Source of the DNA: Saitoella complicata NRRL Y-17804
Lineage: Eukaryota; Ascomycota; Saitoellomycetes; Saitoellales; Saitoellaceae
Assembly: GCF_001661265.1 (NCBI RefSeq)
Contig: NW_017566994.1
Span: forward strand, 248,001-312,000
Direction: 5' to 3'
Length of the DNA stretch: 64,000 nucleotides
Numbering within the stretch: position 1 is the first letter of the stretch; each line of letters starts with the position of its first letter. Positions 11,554 through 21,367 of the stretch are shown one piece after another. A program made the translations under genes and the position numbers. The notes beneath the pieces are model-generated. The model was not told the DNA's origin, did no database searches, and saw only the letters and a list, made by a program, of their open reading frames with translations.

Positions 11554-12162
11554 ATGGTTTCATTCGTTTGCGAAGTCTGTCAAGGTACATCCCCCTCCCC
11601 TCCTCTCCTTTCGTTCAAGCTCACTCACATCCGCTCAGACACCGTCAAAAAGCCCAAGCTCGACCAACACCGCTCCCGCTGCCACGGCGCCTACTTCACC
11701 TGCGTAGACTGCAACACGACCTTCAACGGTCCCGCCGCATACAAATCTCATACGTCGTGTGTGAGTGAGGCGCAGAGGTATCAGAAGGCGTTGTATAAGC
11801 CTACGAAGAAGGAGTTGAAGAAGCAGCAACAGGAGGTTGTGAGTGCGCCGGCGGTGGAGGCGAAGAAGGTCGTTGAGGAGAAGGAGGAGTCGAAGAAGAG
11901 GTCTCACGACGAGATGGAGACTGAGTCCGCACCCGCTGAGAAGAAGTCCAAGGAGTCTAAGAAGGACAAGAAGGAGAAGAAGTCTGAGTCCGACATCGTC
12001 GCAACGCTCTCAGACCTCGTCGGTGACGAATCGTTGTCCCTCCACAAGCTCTTGAAGAAATTGAGAAAGAAGGAGGGCAAGGAGGAAAAGGACGACGAAA
12101 AGTTCTTGAAGAAGATCGCGTTGAGAAAGGAGGGTGACAAACTCGTTGTTGTCAAGGCTTAG
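11554..12162 (+). CDS. LYAR-type C2HC zinc-finger protein
   Basis: Two exons, 11554..11584 and 11639..12162, encode 184 residues. The N-terminus carries two LYAR-type zinc fingers: Cys6-Cys9-His21-Cys25 and Cys32-Cys35-His48-Cys51. The signature VKKPKLDQHRSRC lies in the first and FTCVDCNTTFNGPAAYKSH in the second. The rest is a highly basic and acidic Lys/Glu tract ending in a conserved helix (EKFLKKIALRKEGDKLVVV). LYAR-family proteins are nucleolar and act in rRNA processing and ribosome synthesis. The 54-nt intron has donor GTACAT and acceptor CAG, and it interrupts the codon for Asp11 inside the first finger. It is a multiple of three and has no in-frame stop, so retention would keep the frame open but add 18 residues within the finger. 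The spliced form is the one that restores family spacing. Confidence 0.88.
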   Translation: MVSFVCEVCQGTSPSPPLLSFKLTHIRSDTVKKPKLDQHRSRCHGAYFTCVDCNTTFNGPAAYKSHTSCVSEAQRYQKALYKPTKKELKKQQQEVVSAPAVEAKKVVEEKEESKKRSHDEMETESAPAEKKSKESKKDKKEKKSESDIVATLSDLVGDESLSLHKLLKKLRKKEGKEEKDDEKFLKKIALRKEGDKLVVVKA

Positions 12163-12280
12163 ACCTAAGCAAAATACTATACCCGGCATATGTACGAAAG
12201 AGCATGATCACGGCGTTAGGGATATAATTCATCATCATTTCGCAACCCTCCACATGAGCTCTCTAATCATACACCTCCCC

Positions 12281-13703
12281 CTAAACACCCAACGCCCTCT
12301 CCTCCCCCAACCCCTCCCTAACCTTCTCCCTAAAATCAACACCCATCCTCGCCATGACATAGCGCTCCGCCACGACACCGACCCCCAACCCAACACTATC
12401 CTCAACCCAATCCTCGACCCATTCGTCCGGATGCACCTTTTCTACTTCTTCTTCTGCGTCTTTGGCCTCGGCCTCGAGGTATTTGACCCAGGACAGGGGG
12501 AGGGGTTGAGAGGTTGTGGTGAATGTTAAGGAGTGCGTCGGGTCGTGGAGGTAGATCAGGAACGCCAGCTGTTTATCCTCTCCCAGAAACGCGGGTGTAG
12601 GTGTGAAAGATGTCGGTATCAGCGCTAAATGAATCGTCGAGATATGTGGTCCCTCCCCATTACCGTTATCTGCATCCTGTTCGGCGGTGGAGGAGGGGAT
12701 GGAGGATTTGGCGGCCTCGAATGCGGCGTCGAGGCCTGAGATGATGTTCAGGTTGCGAGACTCGGTTGTTGGTGTTGGGTTGCCGGGTTTCGTGATGAGA
12801 TCCCCGCCTTCGACTTGTTGCATAACCTATACGCACACACCATCAGTACCCCACAAAAACACATTCCCCTTTCTCACATACCCTATCAAACGCCTCATAA
12901 ACCTTCGTATCCAACCTCGGATACCCACTCATCCGATGCCACACAACAACCTTCAAAACCTCATGCTCACTAATCGGAGGCGCAACGACATTAAGAACGG
13001 TACTAAACGCCTCACCCAAAGTTGGCATCGCTGTCGCTTTTTGTCGGATTTCGTCGGAGAGTTGGGAGATGCGGTCGACGTCGACGCGGGATGCTACTTC
13101 GTGTCGGATACGCTCTTCCCATTGTCGGGCTTGTTCGGATTCTTGGAGTTGTTTGACGGTTTTTTGGGCGGTATTTAGTAAACCGCCGCCGAGGGCTGCG
13201 ATGCCGCCAAGGGAGGACCAACCCCAGCCGCCGGTGGAAGACTGTTTGGGCACCACCGAGTCGTGAGAGCGGGATTCGAGCGCGACTTCTTCGAGTGCAT
13301 CGACAGCTTCCTGTACTATCGCCGAATTCGGTTTATCCGTCGCCGCCGCCGCATCCACATCAACATCCACAGGCGCCGGCGTCGCTCTCGCCGACCGTCT
13401 CTGTTCCGCACTCTTCCTCGCCCTCTCAATAAACTCCCGTGCCTCATCACTACTCGCTCTTGGCGGCGGCGTAACATCCCTCTTCACCGCTGGATCACGA
13501 GGTGCGTTATGCGGTTTCGTCGACCCTGGCCGACCGGCGGTTATTTCGTCTAGGAAGTCCATGATTTCTTCTTCATTTTCGTTGTCTTCGCCGGAGGCGG
13601 GGCGGGAGGAACGGGAGGGTTTGTTGGAGGTTGAGGGGGTTGTTGCGGGGGAGGAGTCGTTGGTGTCGAGGTCGTCGAGGAGGGAGAGGATTTCTGAAGA
13701 CAT
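12281..13703 (-). CDS. MTC1: Maintenance of telomere capping protein 1
   Basis: Two exons on the minus strand, 12882..13703 and 12281..12826, are joined by a 55-nt intron (12827..12881) between Arg274 and Val275, giving EAFDRVMQQVEGGD. The product is 455 residues and starts MSSEILSLLDDLDTND. It has an acidic, Ser-rich disordered N-terminal third, a conserved stretch around GGWGWSSLGGIAALGGGLLN, and a C-terminal globular part (DUF5427). Mtc1 in yeast has genetic links to telomere capping (cdc13-1) and associates with COPI vesicles; its biochemical role is unclear. The 3' end converges with the LYAR-type gene 118 bp away. Confidence 0.85.
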
Positions 13704-13921
13704 GGTTGCTGTCGTTGTTTGTGGTGTTTGGTGTTTGGTGTTGGTGTTGGGATTTGTACATACGGTGTGTGACGTCGCGCAGGCACGTGAACGGGGAGCC
13801 CCGTGGGAACTTGCAGGGCTCTCGGCGTACGAGCGAGCGAAACCCTTGGAACACTTGTTCTGTTCGCTTGTTCCTTTTTACCTCAAACAGCTGCTGCTAA
13901 CAACTGTCTACAATCCTCCCT

Positions 13922-14681
13922 TCACCCCCTAACAACCCCACCCCAACTCCCTCTAACCCCGTTCATCAACATAACCACCTCTCCAACACTCACGCTATTC
14001 AACTTGACAACTCTTTCCTCCAAAACCCCCTTCTCAATCAACTCCCCCCTCATAACACCCCCTAAGCCACCGCATCTCAACTTGGGCGTGATCCACTTGC
14101 CGTCCCGCCAGAATGCGACATTGGTAATACTCCCCTCCATTACTTCTCCATTTGGGTTGTAGAGGAGGACTTCGGATGTAGTGGAGTTGGGAGGCAAGCA
14201 GCGCGTCCGAGAGGCAGAGTAGTGCGGGCGGTACGTGGTTTTGTGGGAGGTGAAGGCTGAAGGGGTAGTTGGTGCGGTATCGAGGTAGACATCCCATGTT
14301 GGAGGAGTCGCATTGTCATATGGGGAAGTAGGGTCGGAGAGGGGTTTGAAGGGGAAGGTCTCGGCAGTAACGCCGTTCGTGCGAGAGAGGAGGAGGCGGA
14401 TCTAAACAACGTGAGCATTCAAGGTAAGCGTGGACCGCAAGGCGAAGGCGACATACCCTCAAACTTTGATTAATGTCTCTCACGGCTTCATGCAGCTCCT
14501 GGACAACATTGTCCCTATCAAACACAGACTCTTCCCATCCTAGTTCACGGACAGACCTCTCTAGTCTATCAAGGTGATGCCCGAGGAGGAAGAAAGGTCC
14601 AACACCTGCGGCTAGTGACGGATCATACAGAATAGTAGACAAAAGGTCATAAGCAGGCGCTTTCACTTTGTCGAGTGACAT
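13922..14681 (-). CDS. ABZ2: Aminodeoxychorismate lyase (class IV PLP enzyme)
   Basis: Two exons, 14457..14681 and 13922..14401, with a 55-nt intron, encode 234 residues. The enzyme splits 4-amino-4-deoxychorismate into p-aminobenzoate and pyruvate, the last step of PABA supply for folate. Exon 1 ends in DINQSLR and joins in phase 0 to IRLLLSRTNGVTAETFPFKP. The class IV aminotransferase signature is clear: EVLLYNPNGEVMEGSITNV, then WITPKLRCGGLGGVMR, where cofactor phosphate and substrate carboxylate would bind. The start at 14681 (MSLDKVKAPAYDLLSTI) was chosen because the open frame upstream begins with a non-ATG codon and is not conserved. The protein is shorter than yeast Abz2, mainly through compact loops. 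Other class IV enzymes (branched-chain or D-amino acid transaminases) are less likely given the fungal ADCL-like spacing. Confidence 0.82.
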
Positions 14682-15071
14682 TGTCGACAATGTTAGAAGG
14701 AATCGTGGTCGGTGGGGAAATAAGGTTTCGTTGACGTCGTGATGTGCCGGTAACGTAGACAACTGTCGTGTGACGCCGAGATCCGGAAGCGCGCGCACAC
14801 GGAGGTAGGTGATCAGGACCTCATGAGAATCAATCAAATTAAGTCGGATGGATCTGAAACTTTGACCATTCAAGGATCGATGTTTGAGCTTATACTTCGT
14901 ATAACTTCCGTCTGCTTCCCGCACGGCCTGCACTACGTGGCAAGCTCAAGTCATTTTGGTATGGTTCCCGGCGTTCAGCGGCGTTCACATTCGCGTTGAG
15001 GAATATGGCAGTTATGTGAACTCTTTTAGCATATCGTCTCGTATATCCTACAGTTTTTGGTTTAGAATAAT
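14682..15071. other. ABZ2 promoter and LYS9 3' UTR
   Basis: About 390 bp between two genes on the minus strand. No additional gene or RNA is visible. Confidence 0.5.
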
Positions 15072-16474
15072 CTAAGCAACAGTCTCCTCCTTGCAGAAGA
15101 TACCCTCCTTCAACAACTCGTCGATCAAGGGCTGGTTAAGTTCCTTGCTCATGGGAGCGAGGACACCAGGGGTCTTGATGATACCGTCAAGCACCTGTTG
15201 GGTAGCAACACCACAAGGAACACCAACCAACTTAGCCATGGAGGTGTAACCTCCAGGGACACCATAGTCGCACAAAGTGGAGGTGCGGGTCTCGAGGCGG
15301 CCATCGGCGTGCTCGATCTCGAATCTGTGCTGGAGCATGACAAAGTCACGCTCCTCAGGACCGTACTGGCACTTGGGCTCAAGAGTAGCACAAAGAGTGT
15401 CAAGAGGGTTCTCACGGGGAGTAATGACATCGTCGGAGAAGAGACCCAACCAGCGGAAACCAGCAATGATGCGAGCCTCCTCTTCGGCGTTCTTGAACTG
15501 AGTTTTGGAGCGGATAGCAGCGATGAGGTCCTCCTCCTTGGTGGAAGAAACACCGAGCACTGTAGCGGTAGCCTCCTTCCAGGTAGCAGAGGAGCCCTTG
15601 GCCATGATGTCGACGGACTCGTCGGAGAGGAAACCGACATCAACGAGAACCTTGATGAACTCAGGGAAACCCTGGTAACGGAGGGTACCACGAATGATGG
15701 TCTGGCACTCGGGGATGTTGTAGCGCTCCTTGTAAGGGGTAGAGTCACGGTTGGGGTAAGCAACGAAAGCGTAACCAGGGTAGATGAAGTAAGGCTGAGC
15801 GGCCTTCATGAGCTCAGGGCCCTCAATCTCGACAACCTTGCCATCTTTCCAGAACTTGGCAGCATTACGGAGAGCCAAGAGGACACCGCGGGAAGACCAG
15901 GAGAACTTGTAACCGAGAGGGTTGTTGGAGTTCTCAGGAGCGGGAAGACCACCACAGTAGGACAAGAAAGAGAGAATCTTGCCACCCTCCTCATGGACTT
16001 CATCGATGGTTTTGACGGCGTACAAGTGGTCGATTCCAGGGTCGAGACCGATCTCGTTCATGACAGTGATACCAGCCTTCTTGGCCTCCTCGTCGAGTTC
16101 CATCATGGCGGGGGAAACATAGGAAGTGGTGACAACGTGCTTCTTGTTGCGGATAGCAGAATTGATGACCTGGGCGTGGTGGGTGTAAGGGATCAAAGAG
16201 ATCACGACGTCGTGCTTAGCAACAGCAGCGTCGAGGGCAGCATCGTCGGAGACATCGAGAGAGATAGCTGTGGAGCGCTCAGCACCGGCAATGAAAGCCT
16301 CAGCAGTAGCCTTGGTGCGGCAAGCAACGGTAACCTTGTTCTCAAGACGCCTCAAGAGGTAGTCAAGAGTGGGTTTGGCGACGAAACCAGAACCGAGCAA
16401 AAGGATGTTCCTGGGTCATGGTCAATGGCAATTCCCAAGCAGATCAAGAGCATTACTTACTTCTCAGCAGCCAT
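15072..16474 (-). CDS. LYS9: Saccharopine dehydrogenase (NADP+, L-glutamate-forming)
   Basis: This is saccharopine reductase of the fungal alpha-aminoadipate pathway to lysine, which condenses aminoadipate semialdehyde with glutamate to form saccharopine. Two exons: a 14-nt exon 16461..16474 (MAAE plus two bases of Lys) and 15072..16410, joined across a 50-nt intron, give 450 residues, the expected length. The joined N-terminus NILLLGSGFVAKPTLDYL is the Rossmann dinucleotide loop. Further family blocks are LIPYTHHAQVINSAI, NEIGLDPGIDHLYA and the C-terminal GVPCGVATQQVLDG. Codon bias is strong, so expression is probably high. It is divergently transcribed from DCP1 with 185 bp between the starts. 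Confidence 0.96.
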
Positions 16475-16659
16475 TTTTCCAAGTGATCTTGCTGACGTTG
16501 GCCTCGAGATGCGCTCCGATTTTCTGATCGCTTGCGACGTACGGGGGGTGCCTGACCTGACTGACGTCGCGATCCACCGACGACGGACTCCTTCAACTCG
16601 ATCCCGTTCGCGGAACTTTTCGTACAGTTACAATAATATAGCATTGTGCTCGTACCGCA
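16475..16659. promoter_or_regulatory. Divergent promoter, LYS9 and DCP1
   Basis: 185 bp between the start codons. A TGACTGACGTC stretch near 16558 contains TGACT followed by a TGACGTC half of an ATF/CRE-like site. TGACTC/TGACTG elements are what Gcn4-type bZIP factors bind in amino-acid genes, but a single imperfect site is weak evidence. Confidence 0.4.
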
Positions 16660-17256
16660 ATGGACCCACAAACCCTCTCAACCCTCAACCTCCGTGTCCT
16701 CTCCCGCTACGACCCCCACATAACGCACATCATCGACGTCGCATCCTACGTCGTCCTCTACGACTTCTCCCTCGAAACTCAGTCATGGACAAAGAAAGGC
16801 GTAGAAGGAACTCTCTTTATCTACCACCGCAACGAACCCCCACACCACGCATTCATCGTCCTCAACCGAAATACGACACAGAATTTCGGCGGGGTGCTGG
16901 CTAGCCCAGATGATCTACAAGTAACGCCAGAATACATCATTCACCGCGCCGACGCGGAGGAGGGACCAGAAGGCGAAGAAGCGGAGGACACAATCACCGG
17001 AATCTGGATTTTCGAGCCTGGTCATCGCGCACGGATCGCGGAGCAGATGAGTAAGTTGTCGAGGTTGGGGACGACGGGGCCTGAGAGAGGGAAGACGATT
17101 GATGTGGGGAGTTTGTTTGCAAGTGTGGGTGGGGCGGGGACGACAGCAGGGAGTACGAATGCTGGGATTGTGCCGCCGGTGGAGTTGCATCCAACGGCGA
17201 GGGCCGAGCCTGGAGGGGATCGGGTTACGGCGATGTTGAGGGGTGCTGCGAGATGA
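16660..17256 (+). CDS. DCP1: mRNA-decapping enzyme subunit 1
   Basis: A single-exon gene for a 198-residue protein. Residues 1-95 look like the EVH1 fold of Dcp1: RYDPHITHIIDVASYVVLYD, then GTLFIYHRNEPPHHAFIVLN and NRNTTQNF. Dcp1 activates the Dcp2 decapping nuclease in cytoplasmic P-bodies. The region after about 105 contains an acidic insert (EEGPEGEEAEDTITGIWIFE) before the last strand and helix of EVH1, and the C-terminal 60 residues are low complexity. The ATG is the first in frame, after a CCGCA leader. Confidence 0.9.
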   Translation: MDPQTLSTLNLRVLSRYDPHITHIIDVASYVVLYDFSLETQSWTKKGVEGTLFIYHRNEPPHHAFIVLNRNTTQNFGGVLASPDDLQVTPEYIIHRADAEEGPEGEEAEDTITGIWIFEPGHRARIAEQMSKLSRLGTTGPERGKTIDVGSLFASVGGAGTTAGSTNAGIVPPVELHPTARAEPGGDRVTAMLRGAAR

Positions 17257-17789
17257 CGATGGTTACGCTCGGCTGAACAGACGGGTGACAATGATGCTCA
17301 CGCGAATTGGAGGCATTGACGGTTCTGCAGCAGGGCGGAAGAGAGATGCCTGGCACAAGTGAGAGAACAGGTGATGTCAAGCGAGATGGGCGTCAGAAGC
17401 ATGTGGCGATATGTTATCCCAATATACCCGAAGCAAGCATGGGTTTCCTACCACTGCGAAGCACGCCCTAGCTGCAGCAGGCCAGGCATAGTTTTGCAGA
17501 AGAAAATAGACAATTTTCATCCTATTTCCAGGCTCCAATTCACTTGTCCGCTGTATCCTCCCAATATGCTCACCGACGTCACATGGTGCCTGAAGTTACC
17601 CGTGCAAGTAGCCGGGGAAGGTCGGGCATGTACAAACTTTAACCATAAACACCGCGATAACCACCAATCGACCTCCAGGAGCATCAAGCAAGCATCATCA
17701 TATACCCTCTATAACCGAGCTCGAGGAAGCTCTCATCAATCACGCTGGCGCACCTTCGAACAGCAACCCGCTCAATCCCACAGCTCCAC
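17257..17789. other. Intergenic, DCP1 to PP2C
   Basis: About 530 bp. Open frames here begin without ATG or lack any family likeness. It should hold the DCP1 3' UTR and the PP2C promoter. Confidence 0.5.
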
Positions 17790-19123
17790 ATGTCCAATCG
17801 CCTCAAACCGCCATGGAACACCCAGAGGCAGAGGCGATACCTCAGAGACTATTTTCATCCACCAGGATCTAACGTCCGTATTCCCATTCTAACCGCAAAG
17901 ACGCATCTTGGAGTCGCCACCAGCCGAGGCAATCGCTTAGAGAACGAGGATCGGAGTCAAGTTGGCATTCTGGAGATGCCACGAGGGAGGAGAAGGGGTG
18001 CATGGCTAGGAGACATATTCTACTTCAGCGTGGTGGACGGGTATGAAAAATGAGCTCGCTTTCTCTTCGAATGCTGACGAATTTAACATACAGACACGGT
18101 GGCCATGGCTGCGCGGACTTCATCCGAAATACCCTCCACTCCTACATCGAACGAGCCGACCCCTCTCAAATATCAGACCTCCTACAAAACTACCGTGATC
18201 GAGGTGGGTACTTCCGTCGCTTCGAGCCCAAGTCCCTCGTGGATCTTCAACGCCGCTTAGACGCAGCCAATAAGCAATCCTACGTCGAGTTATCATTGCA
18301 GCGAATGCTGGCGCGTTTCGGACGCGGGAATGGTGGGGTACAGATGAGTATGGAGGAGAGACTGGAGCTGGCTTTTTTGAAGGCGGATCAGGTGTTCATG
18401 AATGGAGCTACCTTGCAAAACGCGGAAAGGAAGAGGGATTTGAGTGGAGCTGTGGCGAGTTGCGCTCTCGTTACCTCGTCTGATCCAGACCAACCCTTCT
18501 GGACGGCAAATCATGCAGAACTACACATCGCTCATGTCGGAGACACCCGCGTTCTCCTCTGCCATGCAAACAGTGGTAAGGCACGAGCGGTCACAGTAAA
18601 CCACCACCCCGATAACCCCCTCGAATCCGCCCGACTCCGCAAGTTCGCATCAGGCTTCGTCACGGATTCATTCGGCGAAGAACGCTTCGGTGCAGTCGCG
18701 AATACGCGTGCATTCGGCGACGTGAGATGGAAACGCATGGGCGTGTCAGCCGAACCGTTCCTCCAGAAACTCGACCTATACGCACCATCACCTAAAGACT
18801 CAGACGTTGAACATGGTCCGAACGAGGATTCAGTCTACGCGTATATGGTACTCGTATCAGACGGCGTTACCTCCGTCGCATCCGACCAGGAAATCATCGA
18901 TATCGTGAAGCATCACACAACACCCTCGAAAGCCGCGGAGGCGATCGTTAAGTTTGCGGAACAGTTGGGTACGGATGATAATTCGACTTGTATGGTGGTA
19001 CGGCTACAAGGGTGGCCTGAAGGGGTGGGGAAGTTGGTCGATGCTGGGGTCGAGGACTTTACGGGGGAGTTGAGAGGGTGGAGAGTTGAGGGACGGGAGG
19101 TTGGTGGGCGAAGGAGGCAGTGA
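17790..19123 (+). CDS. PP2C protein phosphatase, Ptc6-like
   Basis: A metal-dependent Ser/Thr phosphatase of 426 residues in two exons, 17790..18040 and 18094..19123. The 53-nt intron splits the Gly codon of the catalytic motif, restoring VVDGHGGHGC (about residues 81-90). Other PP2C motifs seen are RGNRLENEDRSQVG (N-terminal strand), AHVGDTRVLLC, NTRAFGDVRWKRMG, VLVSDGVTSVAS and GTDDNSTCMVVRL, so the metal-binding aspartates are intact. The N-terminus (MSNRLKPPWNTQRQRRYLRD) is basic and lacks acidic residues, like a mitochondrial presequence. With the overall pattern this suggests the mitochondrial Ptc6/Aup1 branch, which is linked to mitophagy in yeast. Subfamily assignment is inference. 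Confidence 0.88.
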
Positions 19124-19394
19124 GGATATTGATCGCTCAATCCGGAGAGACGCCATTCGTTTATTGGGAATAGCGGCCTTTTGATTCTATGATCCGGTCT
19201 TTAAAATGCTATGTCCATACAGATTCATAGAGGTTACGGGCCCTTGAACATGGGCTATACGTGAACCGAACCCGCCAACAGGCATAATTACGAGGCTCGT
19301 GTACTCAAATAGGGAAGAAATCCAAGTCTCTATATTCTCCTTGATGCTTTTATCTTCCATCGGCCCTCATATTTACACCCACATGGCTTCACGT

Positions 19395-21150
19395 CTAATG
19401 GCGGTCCCTCCTCCTAGGCGCTGCCCTCAAGATATTATCAACCCTCAACAACATCTCACTCGCCTCACTAGCCGAAACAACAACCTGCTTCTTCAACTTA
19501 TAACTCTCCACAATCCCCAACTCCCTCACATCCGCAATATCACCATTCTCCATGTCCAATCCATACGAAGACATACCATTATAATGCGCAGCACGTAATC
19601 TTGCAACGAGGTCAGAGGAGTCGAAACCGGCGTTATCGGCGAGGATGGTGGGCATTTGGCGGAGAGCGCGGGCAAAGGCCTCGATTGCGATAGCGCGTTT
19701 TCCGGCTTCTTTTGCGGCGGCGGCGTCGACGGATTTGGACATGAGCATCTCGGAACATCCACCTCCGAGGACTGTTCGGGTCTCCTTGACAGTCTGGGAG
19801 AGAACGGCGAGGGCATCGTGCAACGAACGCTCGGCCTCGTCGAGGAGTTGGTTGGTAGCACCGCGGAGAACGATGGTACAGGCTTCACCGGCGGCGACAC
19901 CGGAGAACTTGATCATCTTGTCCTCGCCGACGATGACTTCCTCGATAAGGTCACAGTGACCCAACTTGACAAGCTCAGGGTGCTCGAAAGTAGAAGCGAT
20001 CTCACCACCAGTAACGAGAGCAAGACGCTCAATACCCTCGAAATCGGCATGCTCAATCGACATGATACCAGCATCAGCGAAGAGCTGTTCTGGCCAGTTG
20101 TAGATGAGCTGACGGTTGATGAAACAGTTGATGCCGTGCGCCTTGATCTTCTCGACCTTTGCCTTCATCTTGTCCTTCTCTGCCCTCTCCAAATCCGCGA
20201 GCTTACCGGTCGCGTCCACTCGTACTCTCGCACCGAAAACCTTGATCTTGTCCGTGTCCATAGGTGTGTTGGCAACCAAAATCTTGACGTTCTCCATACG
20301 CTTGGGCTGGTTAACACCAATACGCTTGTCCAAAATGAAACCCTCGTCAAGGTAAGAGTCAATCATGCGTCCTCCAACCTTCTTGATAACCTGAATATTG
20401 TCCAAGTTCGTGCTTCCCTTCAACCTCAACACGGCATCCACAGCCAACTCCGAGAAGTACACCTTATCCTGACTCAAAACCTTCGAAGACAGCGTAGTCT
20501 TTGCGATATTAATCAAATCTTTCCTGAAAGCCTCGTTGTTCTTGCCATTATCGACAGCAGCCTTCTCGAGGGCCTGCAAAGCCGCGGTGCTGGCAATGCG
20601 GTATCCCTCAATAATGGTCTGTGGGTGGATCTTCTGCGCAACGAGACGTTCTGCCTCCTTCAAGAGCTCTGCTGCGAGGACACAGACGGAGGTGGTACCA
20701 TCACCGACCTCGTCATCCTGAACCTTGGAAATGTTGACGAGAACCTTGGCGGCGGCGTTGTCGAGAGCGACGGACTTCAAGATAGTCGCACCGTCGTTGG
20801 TAACCAAAACTGAACCATCTGATGCTGATTGGAGGATTTTGTCCTGTACAATGCCTTGTCAGCATTGATCACGCGTTGTAACCAGAACTACTAACGTACC
20901 ATTCCCTTAGGACCCAAAGTACTCTTGACCAAATCACCAATAGCAATCGCACCAACGAAGGAAGACTACACCACAAACACGTCAGCCTCACGAACCACGA
21001 CACCAACACCCGTCAAACTACTTACGAGACGAGCGGACTCTCCCCTCTCCTCAGTGGCCTGCTCACCGAAAATCTGAACTGGCGCAAGAGACTAACATTC
21101 AGACATCAGCATTGATCGCGGATAGGAGCATTCAAAGGATAGCATACCAT
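19395..21150 (-). CDS. CCT2: T-complex protein 1 subunit beta (CCT2)
   Basis: A subunit of the cytosolic TRiC/CCT chaperonin that folds actin and tubulin. Four exons: 21148..21150 (only the ATG), 21026..21091, 20900..20965 and 19395..20843, with introns of 56, 60 and 56 nt, all phase 0. The joined N-terminus reads [20 protein letters not shown], then [20 protein letters not shown] and [15 protein letters not shown], exactly the beta-subunit pattern. The total is 527 residues, the same as yeast Cct2. The ATP motif GDGTTSV, the apical domain, and GGGCSEML in the equatorial domain are present. Two of the introns share the string GATCAATGCTGA around their branch site. The longer frame's apparent start at 20807 is a TTG codon and not a start. 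The 3' end converges with the PP2C gene (about 270 bp). Confidence 0.95.
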
Positions 21151-21367
21151 CGTTCAGGTATTATTGATCGAGGATTGTTGGTGTTGCTGCAGCTTGTCGT
21201 ACCGCCTGCAAGTGTACGCGTTCGGCAGGGCCCCGGCTACTGCACACCGAACGTGACCGTGAAGCCATACCATTCAGAAATGCATATACCGTCCTACATT
21301 TCTATCTTATATTGTTCTCGTGGCAACAATTGCGTCCTATCCTCCTGTTTCTTCCGCTTTACGCCGT

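Noticed and set aside
15198-16904. 568-codon open frame antisense to LYS9, and similar long frames antisense to CCT2 (19656..20813) and SET1 (47715..49169)
   Set aside because: These have the same cause: antisense shadows of codon-biased genes. They have no conserved domains.
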